Below are positions 15,007 through 23,146 of a stretch of DNA of 39,261 nucleotides, one piece after another. This DNA is from an uncultured Veillonellaceae bacterium (lineage in GTDB: Bacteria > Bacillota > Negativicutes > Veillonellales > Negativicoccaceae), in contig CAMCNU010000011.1 in the NCBI GenBank assembly GCA_945876385.1, positions 1 through 39,261 of the forward strand, given 5' to 3'. The notes beneath the pieces are model-generated. The model was not told the DNA's origin. It saw only the letters and a list, made by a program, of their open reading frames with translations, and searched no databases. The translations under genes and the position numbers were made by a program. Position 1 is the first letter of the stretch. Every line of letters starts with the position of its first letter.

Positions 15007-15528
15007 TCACCGTCTGGCATAATCAGTCACGCCGCGCGCTATTGCCGCAGAAAAGGCTTTTAACTGCGTTTTCAGAAGTTCGAGATCGTTCGCGTTGTCG
15101 ATGAACGCCAATTCGACTAAAACAGCCGGCGCATTGGTAGAATTTAGCACCCAGAGACGGCCTCTCTGCTTAATTCCACGGTTGAGCGTATCAACGGAAT
15201 TAATAATTTGAGATTGAATGCACTCCGCTAATACTTTTCCCGATTCCGACTTATAAAGCGTTTCCGTTCCGCGCGCCATCGTGTTAAAGGCGTTACAGTG
15301 AATGGACACAAAAACATCCGCTTCCCACGCGTTTGACGTTTCGCAAATTTCGCTTAAACTGTCCGACTGGAGCATGGCGGCTTTACAACCTGCGGCAATG
15401 AGATAGTCCCTCACTTGCTCGCCGCATGTCAAAGCATAATCGCATTCGCGATCACCCGTTACCGGATTGACCGCCCCCGGATCCGGCACGCCATTCGGAG
15501 CGTGTCCCGGATTAATAAATACTTTCAT
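15007..15528 (-). CDS. N-acetylmuramoyl-L-alanine amidase (phage endolysin)
   Basis: A 173-aa Amidase_3-type zinc enzyme that cuts the bond between muramic acid and the peptide stem. Predicted zinc ligands are His9 in NPGHAPN, Glu28 in GDRECDYA and His77 in SIHCNA, with the catalytic Glu139 in VLVELAFIDN. There is no cell-wall-binding domain and no signal peptide, so export would rely on the holin upstream. The ATG at 15528 follows GGGGGT; an in-frame GTG/ATG 12 nt earlier lies inside the ribosome site. It lies directly after the holin, as in a classical lysis cassette. Confidence 0.92.
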   Translation of the reverse strand: MKVFINPGHAPNGVPDPGAVNPVTGDRECDYALTCGEQVRDYLIAAGCKAAMLQSDSLSEICETSNAWEADVFVSIHCNAFNTMARGTETLYKSESGKVLAECIQSQIINSVDTLNRGIKQRGRLWVLNSTNAPAVLVELAFIDNANDLELLKTQLKAFSAAIARGVTDYARR

Positions 15529-15549
15529 AGTTACCCCCATTAACTGAAA

Positions 15550-16089
15550 TTACATTTTAATTTTCTTTTCGACTTTATCTTTCACGAGATCCAAAAAGCG
15601 CCCCATAGCAACGTTGCCCCCGTCACGCATGTTTTCCAGAATAGATAAAAATTCCGATGCGCCTAAATACATCCAGACGAGATTGACGGCAAAACCCGCG
15701 CCCGTCATAAAATCCCAACAAAAACCCGCCGCCGTAGCTATCGTGTAGGTAACGAGCTTATAAAAAAAGCCGTTCCGACAAAATCGGGAAGATACGCGCC
15801 CCTCGGCGAATGCTACCGGAATAAATATCCACTTATCAAAGCCGGATATATTTTCAGGCTTCGCCCCTTTCTCGATGAGCATTTGATAAGTAATTGCGCT
15901 CCATTTTGTAGTGAGGTCTATCAGTACCAATAAAATAAACACGCCCAAGACTTGAACGTGTTTAAGATGTATTAGCCAGATCGCCCCACTACCTACGGCG
16001 GAAAAAAAGGACTTCACCCACCATGCGTCGGCAAGGCGTGTCATCGCCTCCGACACGCCGTGCATAAATTCATTCATCTCTTTAACCAT
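15550..16089 (-). CDS. phage holin
   Basis: A 179-aa membrane protein that would form inner-membrane holes at the end of infection. Hydrophobic segments lie at about residues 25-60 (FFSAVGSGAIWLIHL and VLGVFILLVLIDLTTKW) and 110-145 (KLVTYTIATAAGFCWDF, FAVNLVWMYLGASEF). The LVLIDLTTKW and N-terminal layout and the tail ending SILENM resemble the Holin_4/TcdE-type toxin-secretion holins. The C-terminus is basic. The ATG is preceded by GAGG. It is immediately upstream of the amidase. Confidence 0.85.
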   Translation of the reverse strand: MVKEMNEFMHGVSEAMTRLADAWWVKSFFSAVGSGAIWLIHLKHVQVLGVFILLVLIDLTTKWSAITYQMLIEKGAKPENISGFDKWIFIPVAFAEGRVSSRFCRNGFFYKLVTYTIATAAGFCWDFMTGAGFAVNLVWMYLGASEFLSILENMRDGGNVAMGRFLDLVKDKVEKKIKM

Positions 16090-16104
16090 AAAATTCGCCT
16101 CATT

Positions 16105-16128
16105 AAAAAAGCACCCTCAAAAGATGCT
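16105..16128 (-). terminator. intrinsic terminator between tail and lysis genes
   Basis: Minus strand AGCATC pairs with GGTGCT (one G-U pair) around a 7-nt loop, followed by TTTTTT. It ends 16 nt before the holin start, so lysis genes would need read-through or antitermination. Confidence 0.6.
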
Positions 16129-16912
16129 AAAAAAGGTATTTAGTCAAGTCAAAGTCGGCTGCGTGCTCGTTGATTTCCTGCGACCACTCGATCGTGATAT
16201 TGCCTTCGATTTTTTCGATCCCGAAGATTGTTTTGAATCCGGTTCCGTCAACAATGGGCACAATGATCGGATCGCCTTTGGGCACGGGCTCGATGTGGAG
16301 CAAGTCCGGATACCAAGATTCGTCAAATGTCGGGCCAAAGGGCACAATCTTAACCGTCGCTTGTGGCTTGACATGACAGAACTTCACAATCCCGCCGGCC
16401 GTGATTTTCAACGTGTGGACCTTTGGCGGAACTTCGAACGTCGAGTTCCTGCCCGCCCGCGCAACGAATGTACCTGTCTCAACTTCTTCGCTTTCGGTTG
16501 CCGCCGTCACGGTCACTGCCACATCGCCCGCCAGCGTTAAGTCGGTATGGGAGAGTTTCCCCGGAACGTATCCGGGATCGCTCTTAACGGTAATTCCAAC
16601 GCGGCTGCCCTGTTGCGCGTAGAACGTCTCCGAATACGATGTATTACCGACCGTCGCAGTCACCGTCTGATTGGCGGATTTCGGCAACGTTACTTTCCAT
16701 TGCCAAGTCGGTATGCGCCGCGCCAACTCTTGAAAATCAATGCTTTCTCCTTTTAGCTCATACCGTGCATCGCTTTCCGCCCTTGTGTATATATCCGTTT
16801 GCCCCGGTTCGCCCGGCGGCCCTTGCGGACCGCGTTCACCTCGCGGACCTCTCGGTCCTTGCGCCCCACGTTCGCCTTTATCTCCCTTTACTCGACCTAA
16901 AAGTATTCTCAC
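16127..16912 (-). CDS. collagen-like phage tail protein, 261 aa
   Basis: The N-terminus carries a short run of Gly-X-Y triplets (residues about 9-37, such as GERGAQGPRGPRGERG), then a linker TDIYTRAESDARYE typical of phage fibre assembly segments, and about 200 residues rich in beta-type sequence (VTLPKSANQTVTATVGNTSY). Collagen-like triplets in phage fibres form trimeric helices. The C-terminal domain, which ends FDLTKYLF, is not recognised and may be the receptor-binding head. GTG start at 16912 behind GGGGGTG. It is the last of three collagen-like genes, downstream of the tail fibre, so a role in host recognition is likely but inferred. Confidence 0.8.
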   Translation of the reverse strand: MRILLGRVKGDKGERGAQGPRGPRGERGPQGPPGEPGQTDIYTRAESDARYELKGESIDFQELARRIPTWQWKVTLPKSANQTVTATVGNTSYSETFYAQQGSRVGITVKSDPGYVPGKLSHTDLTLAGDVAVTVTAATESEEVETGTFVARAGRNSTFEVPPKVHTLKITAGGIVKFCHVKPQATVKIVPFGPTFDESWYPDLLHIEPVPKGDPIIVPIVDGTGFKTIFGIEKIEGNITIEWSQEINEHAADFDLTKYLF

Positions 16913-16923
16913 AGGATCACCCC

Positions 16924-17571
16924 CTAAACGACTTCATAATAAAGGTTGCCGTCGCTATCCAAAGTAAAAGTGACCTGCGGAGCGTCGCCCTTATCGCCTT
17001 TCGGACCAGCCGGGCCTTGCGGACCAGCCGGGCCTTGCGGACCTCGTTCACCAGCCGGACCTTGCGCGCCGTCATTGCCCGCCGGGCCTTGAATGCCTTG
17101 TTTGCCTTGCTCGCCGCGCGGCCCTTGAATACCTTTCGCGCCGCTTAAGTCAGTTAGAAACGTATACGCCGTCTTGCCCTTGGCGTACATTTTCGAGTTA
17201 TCCGGATCATCAACGTTTTTTGTTGAGATTAAAACGACCGCGCCCTCTTCTAAGCCGTCACTCGTAAAAGCCGCGTTCATTTCGCTTACGCTTGAATATA
17301 CTTTTGAAAAGCGGAACGGCTTACCCGGATCACCTTTAACGCCTTGAATGCCCTGTTGCCCGTCTTTGCCCGGCGGTCCTTGCAGTCCGCGCTCACCTTG
17401 TGGACCTTGCAACCCTTGCGGCCCCGGATCACCCTGCGGGCCTCGGTCGCCTTTCGGTCCGGTTTCACCTTTCGGACCCGGTATGCCTTGAATGCCTTGT
17501 AACCCTTGCGGGCCCTGATCGCCCTTGTCGCCTTTCGGCCCTTTGATATTTCCTAAGTGTTTTCTCGCCAT
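16924..17571 (-). CDS. collagen-like phage tail protein, 215 aa
   Basis: Two collagen-like blocks, residues about 8-78 ([19 protein letters not shown] onward) and about 140-200 ([19 protein letters not shown] onward), are separated by a non-collagen domain of about 60 residues ([20 protein letters not shown], then [19 protein letters not shown]). The end [15 protein letters not shown] is a short beta segment also found in phage-borne fibre genes of Firmicutes. ATG at 17571 behind GGGGGCG. Likely a trimeric fibre; no catalytic domain is seen. Confidence 0.82.
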   Translation of the reverse strand: MARKHLGNIKGPKGDKGDQGPQGLQGIQGIPGPKGETGPKGDRGPQGDPGPQGLQGPQGERGLQGPPGKDGQQGIQGVKGDPGKPFRFSKVYSSVSEMNAAFTSDGLEEGAVVLISTKNVDDPDNSKMYAKGKTAYTFLTDLSGAKGIQGPRGEQGKQGIQGPAGNDGAQGPAGERGPQGPAGPQGPAGPKGDKGDAPQVTFTLDSDGNLYYEVV

Positions 17572-17584
17572 TTTTTACGCCCCC

Positions 17585-17836
17585 TCAATATTCATCAACG
17601 TATAAATCGCCGCTTTTTTCTAAATAAAATTCAGGAGTTTTGCCAATCGGCCCTTGTGGCCCTGCTGGTCCTTGCGGACCTTGCGGCCCTGCTGGTCCTT
17701 GTGGGCCTCGTTCGCCTTTTGCGCCTTTCTCGCCAAGGCCCATAACCAGCGGACGGGTAAGGTCAACGTCAGCCGTTATCTTTTCGCTTACGATGTCAAC
17801 ATCAAGAGTAAGCTTTTCGTTTAAGATATCGCCCAT
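17585..17836 (-). CDS. short collagen-like phage protein, 83 aa
   Basis: Starts at an ATG at 17836 behind AGAGGTG; longer in-frame forms overlap the tail-fibre stop. Residues 1-35 are a non-collagen head ([20 protein letters not shown]), about 36-68 are Gly-X-Y triplets ([19 protein letters not shown] onward), and the end is [14 protein letters not shown], close in form to the 215-aa protein's end. It resembles a trimmed version of its neighbours and may be an adaptor. Confidence 0.75.
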   Translation of the reverse strand: MGDILNEKLTLDVDIVSEKITADVDLTRPLVMGLGEKGAKGERGPQGPAGPQGPQGPAGPQGPIGKTPEFYLEKSGDLYVDEY

Positions 17837-17849
17837 AGTGCCCACCTCT

Positions 17850-18947
17850 TTAAGCTCTGCCGAGCGCGATCCAGTTTCCACTAGGCCCCGGATTATTATC
17901 GCCGCTGTATTGAACCTTAAAGTTGTAGGTCGAAAAACTCACTACATGAAAGGTGCCGTTATCTTGCGGATATACGGGATCTCCAGACGGGCAAGCAATG
18001 ACCGTAAAAACAGACGAAAAACTGCGGGGGAACGATACCGTTGCTTTTCCGTGATACCCAACTTGCGGAATTGTGCCCCATTGAATAAGAAAGCCGCCCG
18101 GCTGTTTAGCATATCCGCTTGACCACCCAGCATAAATATCGAAATCGCTTTCATAAACAACCCCAGACGGTAGCCGCTCTTTGTCAAATCGACCATTATA
18201 GCCAAGCGTCGCGATCTTGCTTTGGGTCGTGCCGATCCGGCTATTCGGGATAAAATCAAGCGTTCCTACACGGATATTCAATGCGTCGAGCCGCTCTTTT
18301 GTTTTCGCTAGTGTAATATCCGGATCGTCGAACCAATGCACGCCGCCCGTGATCGCCTTAATTCTGTTCGCTAAACCGTCTAAAAGCCCGCGGATCGTGT
18401 CGTTATTACCTTTCGGTGCCGCCGTATCGTTTACGTTATGCGCCATGACTTGATGGGCTGCCGGATCGCCGTCATGGTCGCCGACGGAAGCCGTTACGAT
18501 GACGCGCGCTTGCTCTTCCGTAATGCCGAGTTGGATCGTCGGCGTGACGGTTACGTTTTCCGCGCCTGTATAAGCCAGAACGATGTCAACACGCAAGACC
18601 TTATACTGCGACGACCGCGCGGGGATACTCTCCAGCGTGTCGCTTTCCACTACCGCGTACGGTGTTTTAACTTCCGCCCCCGCGTCAAGGCGGGCAAACA
18701 AAGCAATCCGATTGAACGTCTGTTCGCTCTGCGCTCCCTTGTTATCGATCTGTAAAGTAACGATAACCGCTTTATCTTTCTGCTTAACGCCCGCAATGTC
18801 GAAGGTTACGGGCATTGTATCGAGTGTTAAATTATCGCCCGTACCGCCTTTAGCCGCGTAAATATTAATGCTTTTATTGTTCGCCACCGCCTCCGCGTTT
18901 AGTTTCAAGCCGTCATCGGTGACGCGCGTTTTACTCCATGTAGCCAT
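17850..18947 (-). CDS. phage tail fibre protein
   Basis: A 365-aa fibre. Residues 1-150 resemble the N-terminal attachment domain of phage tail-collar fibres ([20 protein letters not shown], then [20 protein letters not shown]). The C-terminal 100 residues have the common fibre-tip pattern: [34 protein letters not shown] and the last WIALGR. It follows the baseplate genes, where the first fibre gene is expected, and precedes the collagen-like set. Confidence 0.85.
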   Translation of the reverse strand: MATWSKTRVTDDGLKLNAEAVANNKSINIYAAKGGTGDNLTLDTMPVTFDIAGVKQKDKAVIVTLQIDNKGAQSEQTFNRIALFARLDAGAEVKTPYAVVESDTLESIPARSSQYKVLRVDIVLAYTGAENVTVTPTIQLGITEEQARVIVTASVGDHDGDPAAHQVMAHNVNDTAAPKGNNDTIRGLLDGLANRIKAITGGVHWFDDPDITLAKTKERLDALNIRVGTLDFIPNSRIGTTQSKIATLGYNGRFDKERLPSGVVYESDFDIYAGWSSGYAKQPGGFLIQWGTIPQVGYHGKATVSFPRSFSSVFTVIACPSGDPVYPQDNGTFHVVSFSTYNFKVQYSGDNNPGPSGNWIALGRA

Positions 18948-18949
18948 GT

Positions 18950-19507
18950 TTAGCCCCCTATCGTGATGTACTCGTACGTAATAGCCGCCCCGCCGTGTCG
19001 TATTGCCGTCGTAACCGCGTGATCAGTACGCAAGTTAAGCGTTAAATTAGCGGGCGTAACCTGCCGCGCGTACGTTGTTAAAAAGTCCTGATCGATATTT
19101 TCGCCCGGCGCGATACTCAGCCACTCCGCATAGTTATTATGGTCAACGCTTACCGTCACCACGCCAACGCCAAAAGTCGCGTCCAGCATTTTTTGAAAGT
19201 TCCGGATCGTGTACGGTAGTTGCGCGTTGATCTTCGCTAAAATCTGCTGCCGGCGTTCCTCGAGTGTTGCCCCGACGGCGGGCGTTAACTTCAGCATTTC
19301 CTCCCACCGCCGCGCGCCCCGTTCGTCAATATCCAAAACAAACGTATTTAGCGCGTTGCCAACCAAATTTTGAATGACAATATCGAGCTCCGGCTCTACT
19401 ACGTCAGCGTACGCGATAAACTCCGCTGCGTTAGCGAGTACGTCGGGGAAGTATCGCCGAATACAAGCTGCCCGTAAATCAAGCGACTTGCGCAAGGTAT
19501 CAGCCAT
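18950..19507 (-). CDS. baseplate/tail protein, DUF2313 (XkdU-like, P2 gpI-like)
   Basis: 185 aa with the DUF2313 order: LRAACIRRYFPDVLANAAEF near the start, a VEPELDIVIQNLV helix, then DIDERGARRWEEMLKLTPAV and LEERRQQILAKINAQL. It completes the baseplate wedge next to gpJ-like proteins in contractile tails. It overlaps the gpJ-like gene by 8 nt and is followed immediately by the tail fibre. Confidence 0.85.
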   Translation of the reverse strand: MADTLRKSLDLRAACIRRYFPDVLANAAEFIAYADVVEPELDIVIQNLVGNALNTFVLDIDERGARRWEEMLKLTPAVGATLEERRQQILAKINAQLPYTIRNFQKMLDATFGVGVVTVSVDHNNYAEWLSIAPGENIDQDFLTTYARQVTPANLTLNLRTDHAVTTAIRHGGAAITYEYITIGG

Positions 19508-20597
19508 AATTTACCGCCCCCAAAACGGCGAGTTCGTCAGTTCCTAATTCAAGGTTTCGTGTCGACCCGTTTAGCGTCGTACCTTCAACATCAAGAACGC
19601 CCGCCACGTCTAAAATCGCGCTTTCAATGTGGGCTATGCGGACAACTAAACCTGTATTTTCAAAGCGTTTTGTCGTTACCGTTTGCGTCATTTTCCAGCC
19701 GCGATTTAACCCCGCCAAATAGTCGCGAATCGCTTGCTCGACGGCGGGCTTTAAGTCCTCCAGCACCACCCCGTCGCGCGGGGATATTTTAAGATTAACG
19801 TTAATTGCTTTATCCGTCGTTCCGGTAACCGTTACATAATGCCCGATCGGCGCAATGCCGACGCCCTTTTGTCGGTACGGTTCGGGATCGACCGCCTCTT
19901 GAACCTGCGCGATAAATTCGGCCGTTGGCGTTTTGTTTTCCGACGTGCAAAAGACGATTTTAACCGTGCCACCACCGTTCCACACGGGATAGACCTTAAC
20001 GCCGCCGACACCCGAGATCGCGCCGACTTTTTCTTTGTAGTCCGAAATGTTGCCGCCGTATGATTGAAGGTCGAACGACGCGAGAAAACGCTCTCGGAAA
20101 ACCTCCGTGTCCTCATCGTTGACCGCGGGCACGGTTACCTCCGTTATTTCCGCGACCCGTAAGCCCATATTGAAATCAATCGGGATCAATCGCCCGTCTT
20201 GCCGGTTGCCGTCGCGCCCTGCCGTTTCGCACTCGAGAAGCATGTAACCGTCTTTTTTAACCTCAATAACTTTGTAATTCAAATCTTCACACGAAAAACG
20301 CGCGCCAACCACAACGCGCGCCGAGATCGGCTCGTATCGCCCCTTAACGACGGCTTTCGTCGCTTTATGAGGGATAACACCGCGCTCTTTCGCGCGTTCG
20401 ATCAGAAATTCCCTGTCTGCCGTATCTGCGAACGTGTTTTTTAAGTAGTAATCAAGCGCCGCGTACAATAGCTCAATTTCAATCGAAACAGGCGCCGTTG
20501 CGTCAAAAATAATACTGCCTTCCCGTTTATCAATGCCGGCTCTTGCCGCGTCTAACATGCGTTTTCTGACGGTTTCAGCCGTTTGTTTTTCATACAC
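19500..20597 (-). CDS. baseplate J-like protein (XkdT-like)
   Basis: 365 aa, the size of XkdT/gpJ wedge proteins. Conserved features include GSIIFDATAPVSIEIELLYA near residue 28, ADTADREFLIERAKERGV, the SYGGNISDYKEKVGAISGVG motif and an LLKI-like end with VEGTTLNGSTRNLEL. GTG start at 20597 about 8 nt after AAGGAGGTG. Overlaps the XkdU-like gene by 8 nt and lies just after the XkdS-like gene. Confidence 0.9.
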   Translation of the reverse strand: MYEKQTAETVRKRMLDAARAGIDKREGSIIFDATAPVSIEIELLYAALDYYLKNTFADTADREFLIERAKERGVIPHKATKAVVKGRYEPISARVVVGARFSCEDLNYKVIEVKKDGYMLLECETAGRDGNRQDGRLIPIDFNMGLRVAEITEVTVPAVNDEDTEVFRERFLASFDLQSYGGNISDYKEKVGAISGVGGVKVYPVWNGGGTVKIVFCTSENKTPTAEFIAQVQEAVDPEPYRQKGVGIAPIGHYVTVTGTTDKAINVNLKISPRDGVVLEDLKPAVEQAIRDYLAGLNRGWKMTQTVTTKRFENTGLVVRIAHIESAILDVAGVLDVEGTTLNGSTRNLELGTDELAVLGAVNYG

Positions 20598-21012
20598 CGA
20601 CGATCACCTCCTTGTCGGCGTCAAATGCGCCGTAAATCGTATGTACAACGAATTTTGCCGTTACGTTTCCGGACTTATCATGTTTAAGGTCGAACCGGTC
20701 AACATCGGTGATCCGGTCATCGACCATTAACGCCTCCCGAATGCGTCGGGGGATCTCCGGCAATACGTAAGGTAGCGGCAAACCGAATAAACCCGTTAAT
20801 TCATGCCCGTAATCGGGCGAGTAAATAATATGCTTGTACCGCTCCGTGTTTAGAATTTTGTACACGGCTTGCTTTACCGCCTCGACTTCATCAGTTAATG
20901 CGCCATCGACCCGCTCCGCCTCGATCTGCATGCGATAAGTTGCATGTGGCGGAGTAGCGTCAATGCCGCGCGCGACTGATATATTGTTAAACTCGTCGGG
21001 CAAAAGACCCAT
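20590..21012 (-). CDS. baseplate wedge protein, DUF2634 (XkdS-like, gp25-like)
   Basis: 140 aa from the ATG at 21012, which shares one base with the stop of the gene upstream (TAATG). Contains the DUF2634 patterns TYRMQIEAERVDG, DEVEAVKQAVYKILNTERYK, IYSPDYGHELTGLFG and IPRRIREALMVDDRITDVDR. Position between XkdR- and XkdT-like genes supports the call. Confidence 0.87.
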   Translation of the reverse strand: MGLLPDEFNNISVARGIDATPPHATYRMQIEAERVDGALTDEVEAVKQAVYKILNTERYKHIIYSPDYGHELTGLFGLPLPYVLPEIPRRIREALMVDDRITDVDRFDLKHDKSGNVTAKFVVHTIYGAFDADKEVIVGV

Positions 21013-21422
21013 TATAACCACTCTCCCGTCAGTTCCGCATGCTCCGCAACGCGACAAAGTACATAAAACAACTGTCCGCCGGCTTGCCGCAACATGATCA
21101 CCTTTTCGCCATTTTTTAACTTGTTATGTACGGTTATTTTCTTTCTGCCGCTGTACGCGTGCGCGTGGCTTTCATAGGACGCGTCGCCGCTGCCGCCGCC
21201 TTTCGTTTCCGTCATGTGGGAAACGGAAATATCCACCGCGTAATCTCTCACCATGTCGGAAAGCATAATAAAATCAGCGTCGAGCGTTCGTTTATCGTCA
21301 ATCTTTATCTCAAGCGGATCACCAGAAGTGACTATGCCAAACACTAAATCCGACGGCTTGCCCGCCGCCGTTGTCTGTGCCACCATTGCCCGAATTAAAT
21401 TTGCGGGGGATTCATTCAGCAT
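21012..21422 (-). CDS. tail protein, DUF2577 (XkdR-like)
   Basis: 136 aa with the OB-fold-like DUF2577 layout: KPSDLVFGIVTSGDPLEIKI, a middle LSDMVRDYAVDI, and the end EKVIMLRQAGGQLFYVLCRV. It overlaps the XkdQ-like gene by 11 nt. It belongs to the hub/baseplate part of contractile tails. Confidence 0.85.
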   Translation of the reverse strand: MLNESPANLIRAMVAQTTAAGKPSDLVFGIVTSGDPLEIKIDDKRTLDADFIMLSDMVRDYAVDISVSHMTETKGGGSGDASYESHAHAYSGRKKITVHNKLKNGEKVIMLRQAGGQLFYVLCRVAEHAELTGEWL

Positions 21423-22407
21423 TAATCACGCCCCCTCTCAACGTTAAATTCATTTGATGGTCACGATGTGAAAAACTGTGCGTTACTTTTGTCACAAGCA
21501 TTTTCTGCGCTATTTCCACGTCGCCGAGTTCCAGAGATACCGCAATCAGAGATCCGGCGCGTACGCGGATATCACCCGCCGCGCCGTCGATGGATAATTT
21601 CCGCCGCACGACGTTATGCTGCGCGAGCAGTTGTTTTGCAAGCTCCTGCGGACTTTGCGCGTTGCGTTCCAGCTTTTCGTACATTTGAAGTACGCCCCAT
21701 TGCTTTTTTGCGTCTGATTTTGCAAACTCGTCGGGCGTCATCGGCGCGTAAAAGGCTTTATGCTCTCCGCTTTCCTTATCTTCTGTGACCAACTTAACCA
21801 AGTTGTATGTATCGTTATCAATGCCGCTCTCATAGGCGAAATTCTGCGCCGTTCGATTATTGATGAGGATCGGCACCCATAGCGCCGTCGGCTCTTTTAG
21901 CGTCAGCTTTCCGAAGTCGTCGAATAATACGAATAGCTTTTTAGTGTGCATCATCGTTATGTCGAGCGCCGTTTGGATCATGTCGGCAAGCGTGACGTTA
22001 TCCTCTGTCCTTTTGTCGATGACAAAGCCTGTGTCGGATATGTCGCCGACTTTCAGTTGAAAGTCCTCCGCTAACATCGTGATCAATTCGCTTGCTTTTT
22101 TGCCCTTGTACGTAATACTGTCCTTGTTTTTCAAATAGCGCAGCTGGTCGTACGCCGTAACCTCGATATGTTGTTCACGGTCGCGTTTTTTCTTAAAAAC
22201 ATATCCAAAAAAACACGGTGTGCCGTCAATAACCAGCTGCACCGTGTCACCCTCTTTGAAATCCAATATTTCGTCTTTGTGCGCCGAAAAAACAAGTTTC
22301 CCGGGCGTTCCGGTTAACTCGAGCGACAACTCCGCGCCGTCAAGCACGGCGGGGGCAAAGTACTTGTCAGCCTCTTTATTGTGAATGATAATTTTGAAGC
22401 TATCCAA
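21412..22407 (-). CDS. tail hub protein (XkdQ-like, gpD/gp27-like)
   Basis: 331 aa. Begins FKIIIHNKEADKYFAPAVLD and continues with the hub pattern KLVFSAHKDEILDFKEGDTV, FFGYVFKKKRDREQHIEVTA and YDQLRYLKNKDSITYKGKKA, as in XkdQ/YqbQ proteins. The start is TTG at 22405-22407, 6 nt after GGTGG, with no ATG nearby. Overlaps its neighbours by 8-11 nt. Confidence 0.87.
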   Translation of the reverse strand: MDSFKIIIHNKEADKYFAPAVLDGAELSLELTGTPGKLVFSAHKDEILDFKEGDTVQLVIDGTPCFFGYVFKKKRDREQHIEVTAYDQLRYLKNKDSITYKGKKASELITMLAEDFQLKVGDISDTGFVIDKRTEDNVTLADMIQTALDITMMHTKKLFVLFDDFGKLTLKEPTALWVPILINNRTAQNFAYESGIDNDTYNLVKLVTEDKESGEHKAFYAPMTPDEFAKSDAKKQWGVLQMYEKLERNAQSPQELAKQLLAQHNVVRRKLSIDGAAGDIRVRAGSLIAVSLELGDVEIAQKMLVTKVTHSFSHRDHQMNLTLRGGVINAE

Positions 22408-23146
22408 GTTTAACCACCTTGCCCCTCAAGTTTTTAGCGAGCGGATTTTCAAGCCCGCTCCGCTTTGCCGCTGCTCTCCAGTCGAGCGTGCCGTTCCCGA
22501 CCCCTTTCACCGTTTCAAGCACCGATAATTGATTTGTAATCGTTACCGCCGCCGGAAGTTTTTCATCAGGAGTATAACGCCGCTCTTTTACCTTTAGCGT
22601 CTCCTTGCCGTCTTTATCCTTGACGACTTCGACCTCTTGAGTACCAAAAGGAACGTATTCACGCAGTTTGATTGCTATTTCGATGTCAGTTGCGTTGTTG
22701 GCGTTTTCCGATATCGTGTAATCCTCGATAGTGGTCAAAATATTGGTATTCCACAACATCGCGCCGTCAAAATTCATGCGAGTAACAATAAATCGCATCG
22801 GATTAACGTTTTCTTTCGCGTCTTTTATAGCGTCTAAAAACGTCGCCGCCGGCTTGTATGAAAACGAATTTCCAAACAACCGCCGCGCGCCGAACCGTTT
22901 CGCCACTTCTCCGACCGCGTAATCAATTAACCCGCGCCGAAGTGAAGTATCGTAATTAGCGAACGGATATTCACGGTTGGGCAACATGAATTTGAACGCT
23001 ATATCGGTAAGTCCGGGCGCCTTGATGATCGTCGCTTCGCCCTCATCAATCAGATTGATAGTCGTATTTTTGCCGTTGATCGTCGTGTCAATCGCCGTCG
23101 GCGCGACGGGAAGAAGGGTCTCACCTAAATAGAAGTAGTAACTCAT
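22400..23146 (-). CDS. tail protein (XkdP-like) with a degenerate C-terminal LysM-like end
   Basis: 248 aa. Residues 1-165 match the XkdP head (SYYFYLGETLLPVAPTAIDT, NTTINLIDEGEATIIKAPGL, TRMNFDGAMLWNTNILTTIE). XkdP proteins end in a LysM domain; here the end reads TVKGVGNGTLDWRAAAKRSG, then NPLAKNLRGKVVKL, which keeps the outline of LysM (Gly, Trp, Asn-Pro, Gly) but has lost much of the start. Overlaps the tape measure stop by 4 nt. Confidence 0.8.
   Translation of the reverse strand: MSYYFYLGETLLPVAPTAIDTTINGKNTTINLIDEGEATIIKAPGLTDIAFKFMLPNREYPFANYDTSLRRGLIDYAVGEVAKRFGARRLFGNSFSYKPAATFLDAIKDAKENVNPMRFIVTRMNFDGAMLWNTNILTTIEDYTISENANNATDIEIAIKLREYVPFGTQEVEVVKDKDGKETLKVKERRYTPDEKLPAAVTITNQLSVLETVKGVGNGTLDWRAAAKRSGLENPLAKNLRGKVVKLG

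Noticed and set aside
16924-17836. Repeated triplet DNA that could look like a CRISPR or simple repeat array
   Set aside because: The repetition follows Gly-X-Y codons in the minus-strand frames; there are no spacers of constant length and no cas genes nearby.
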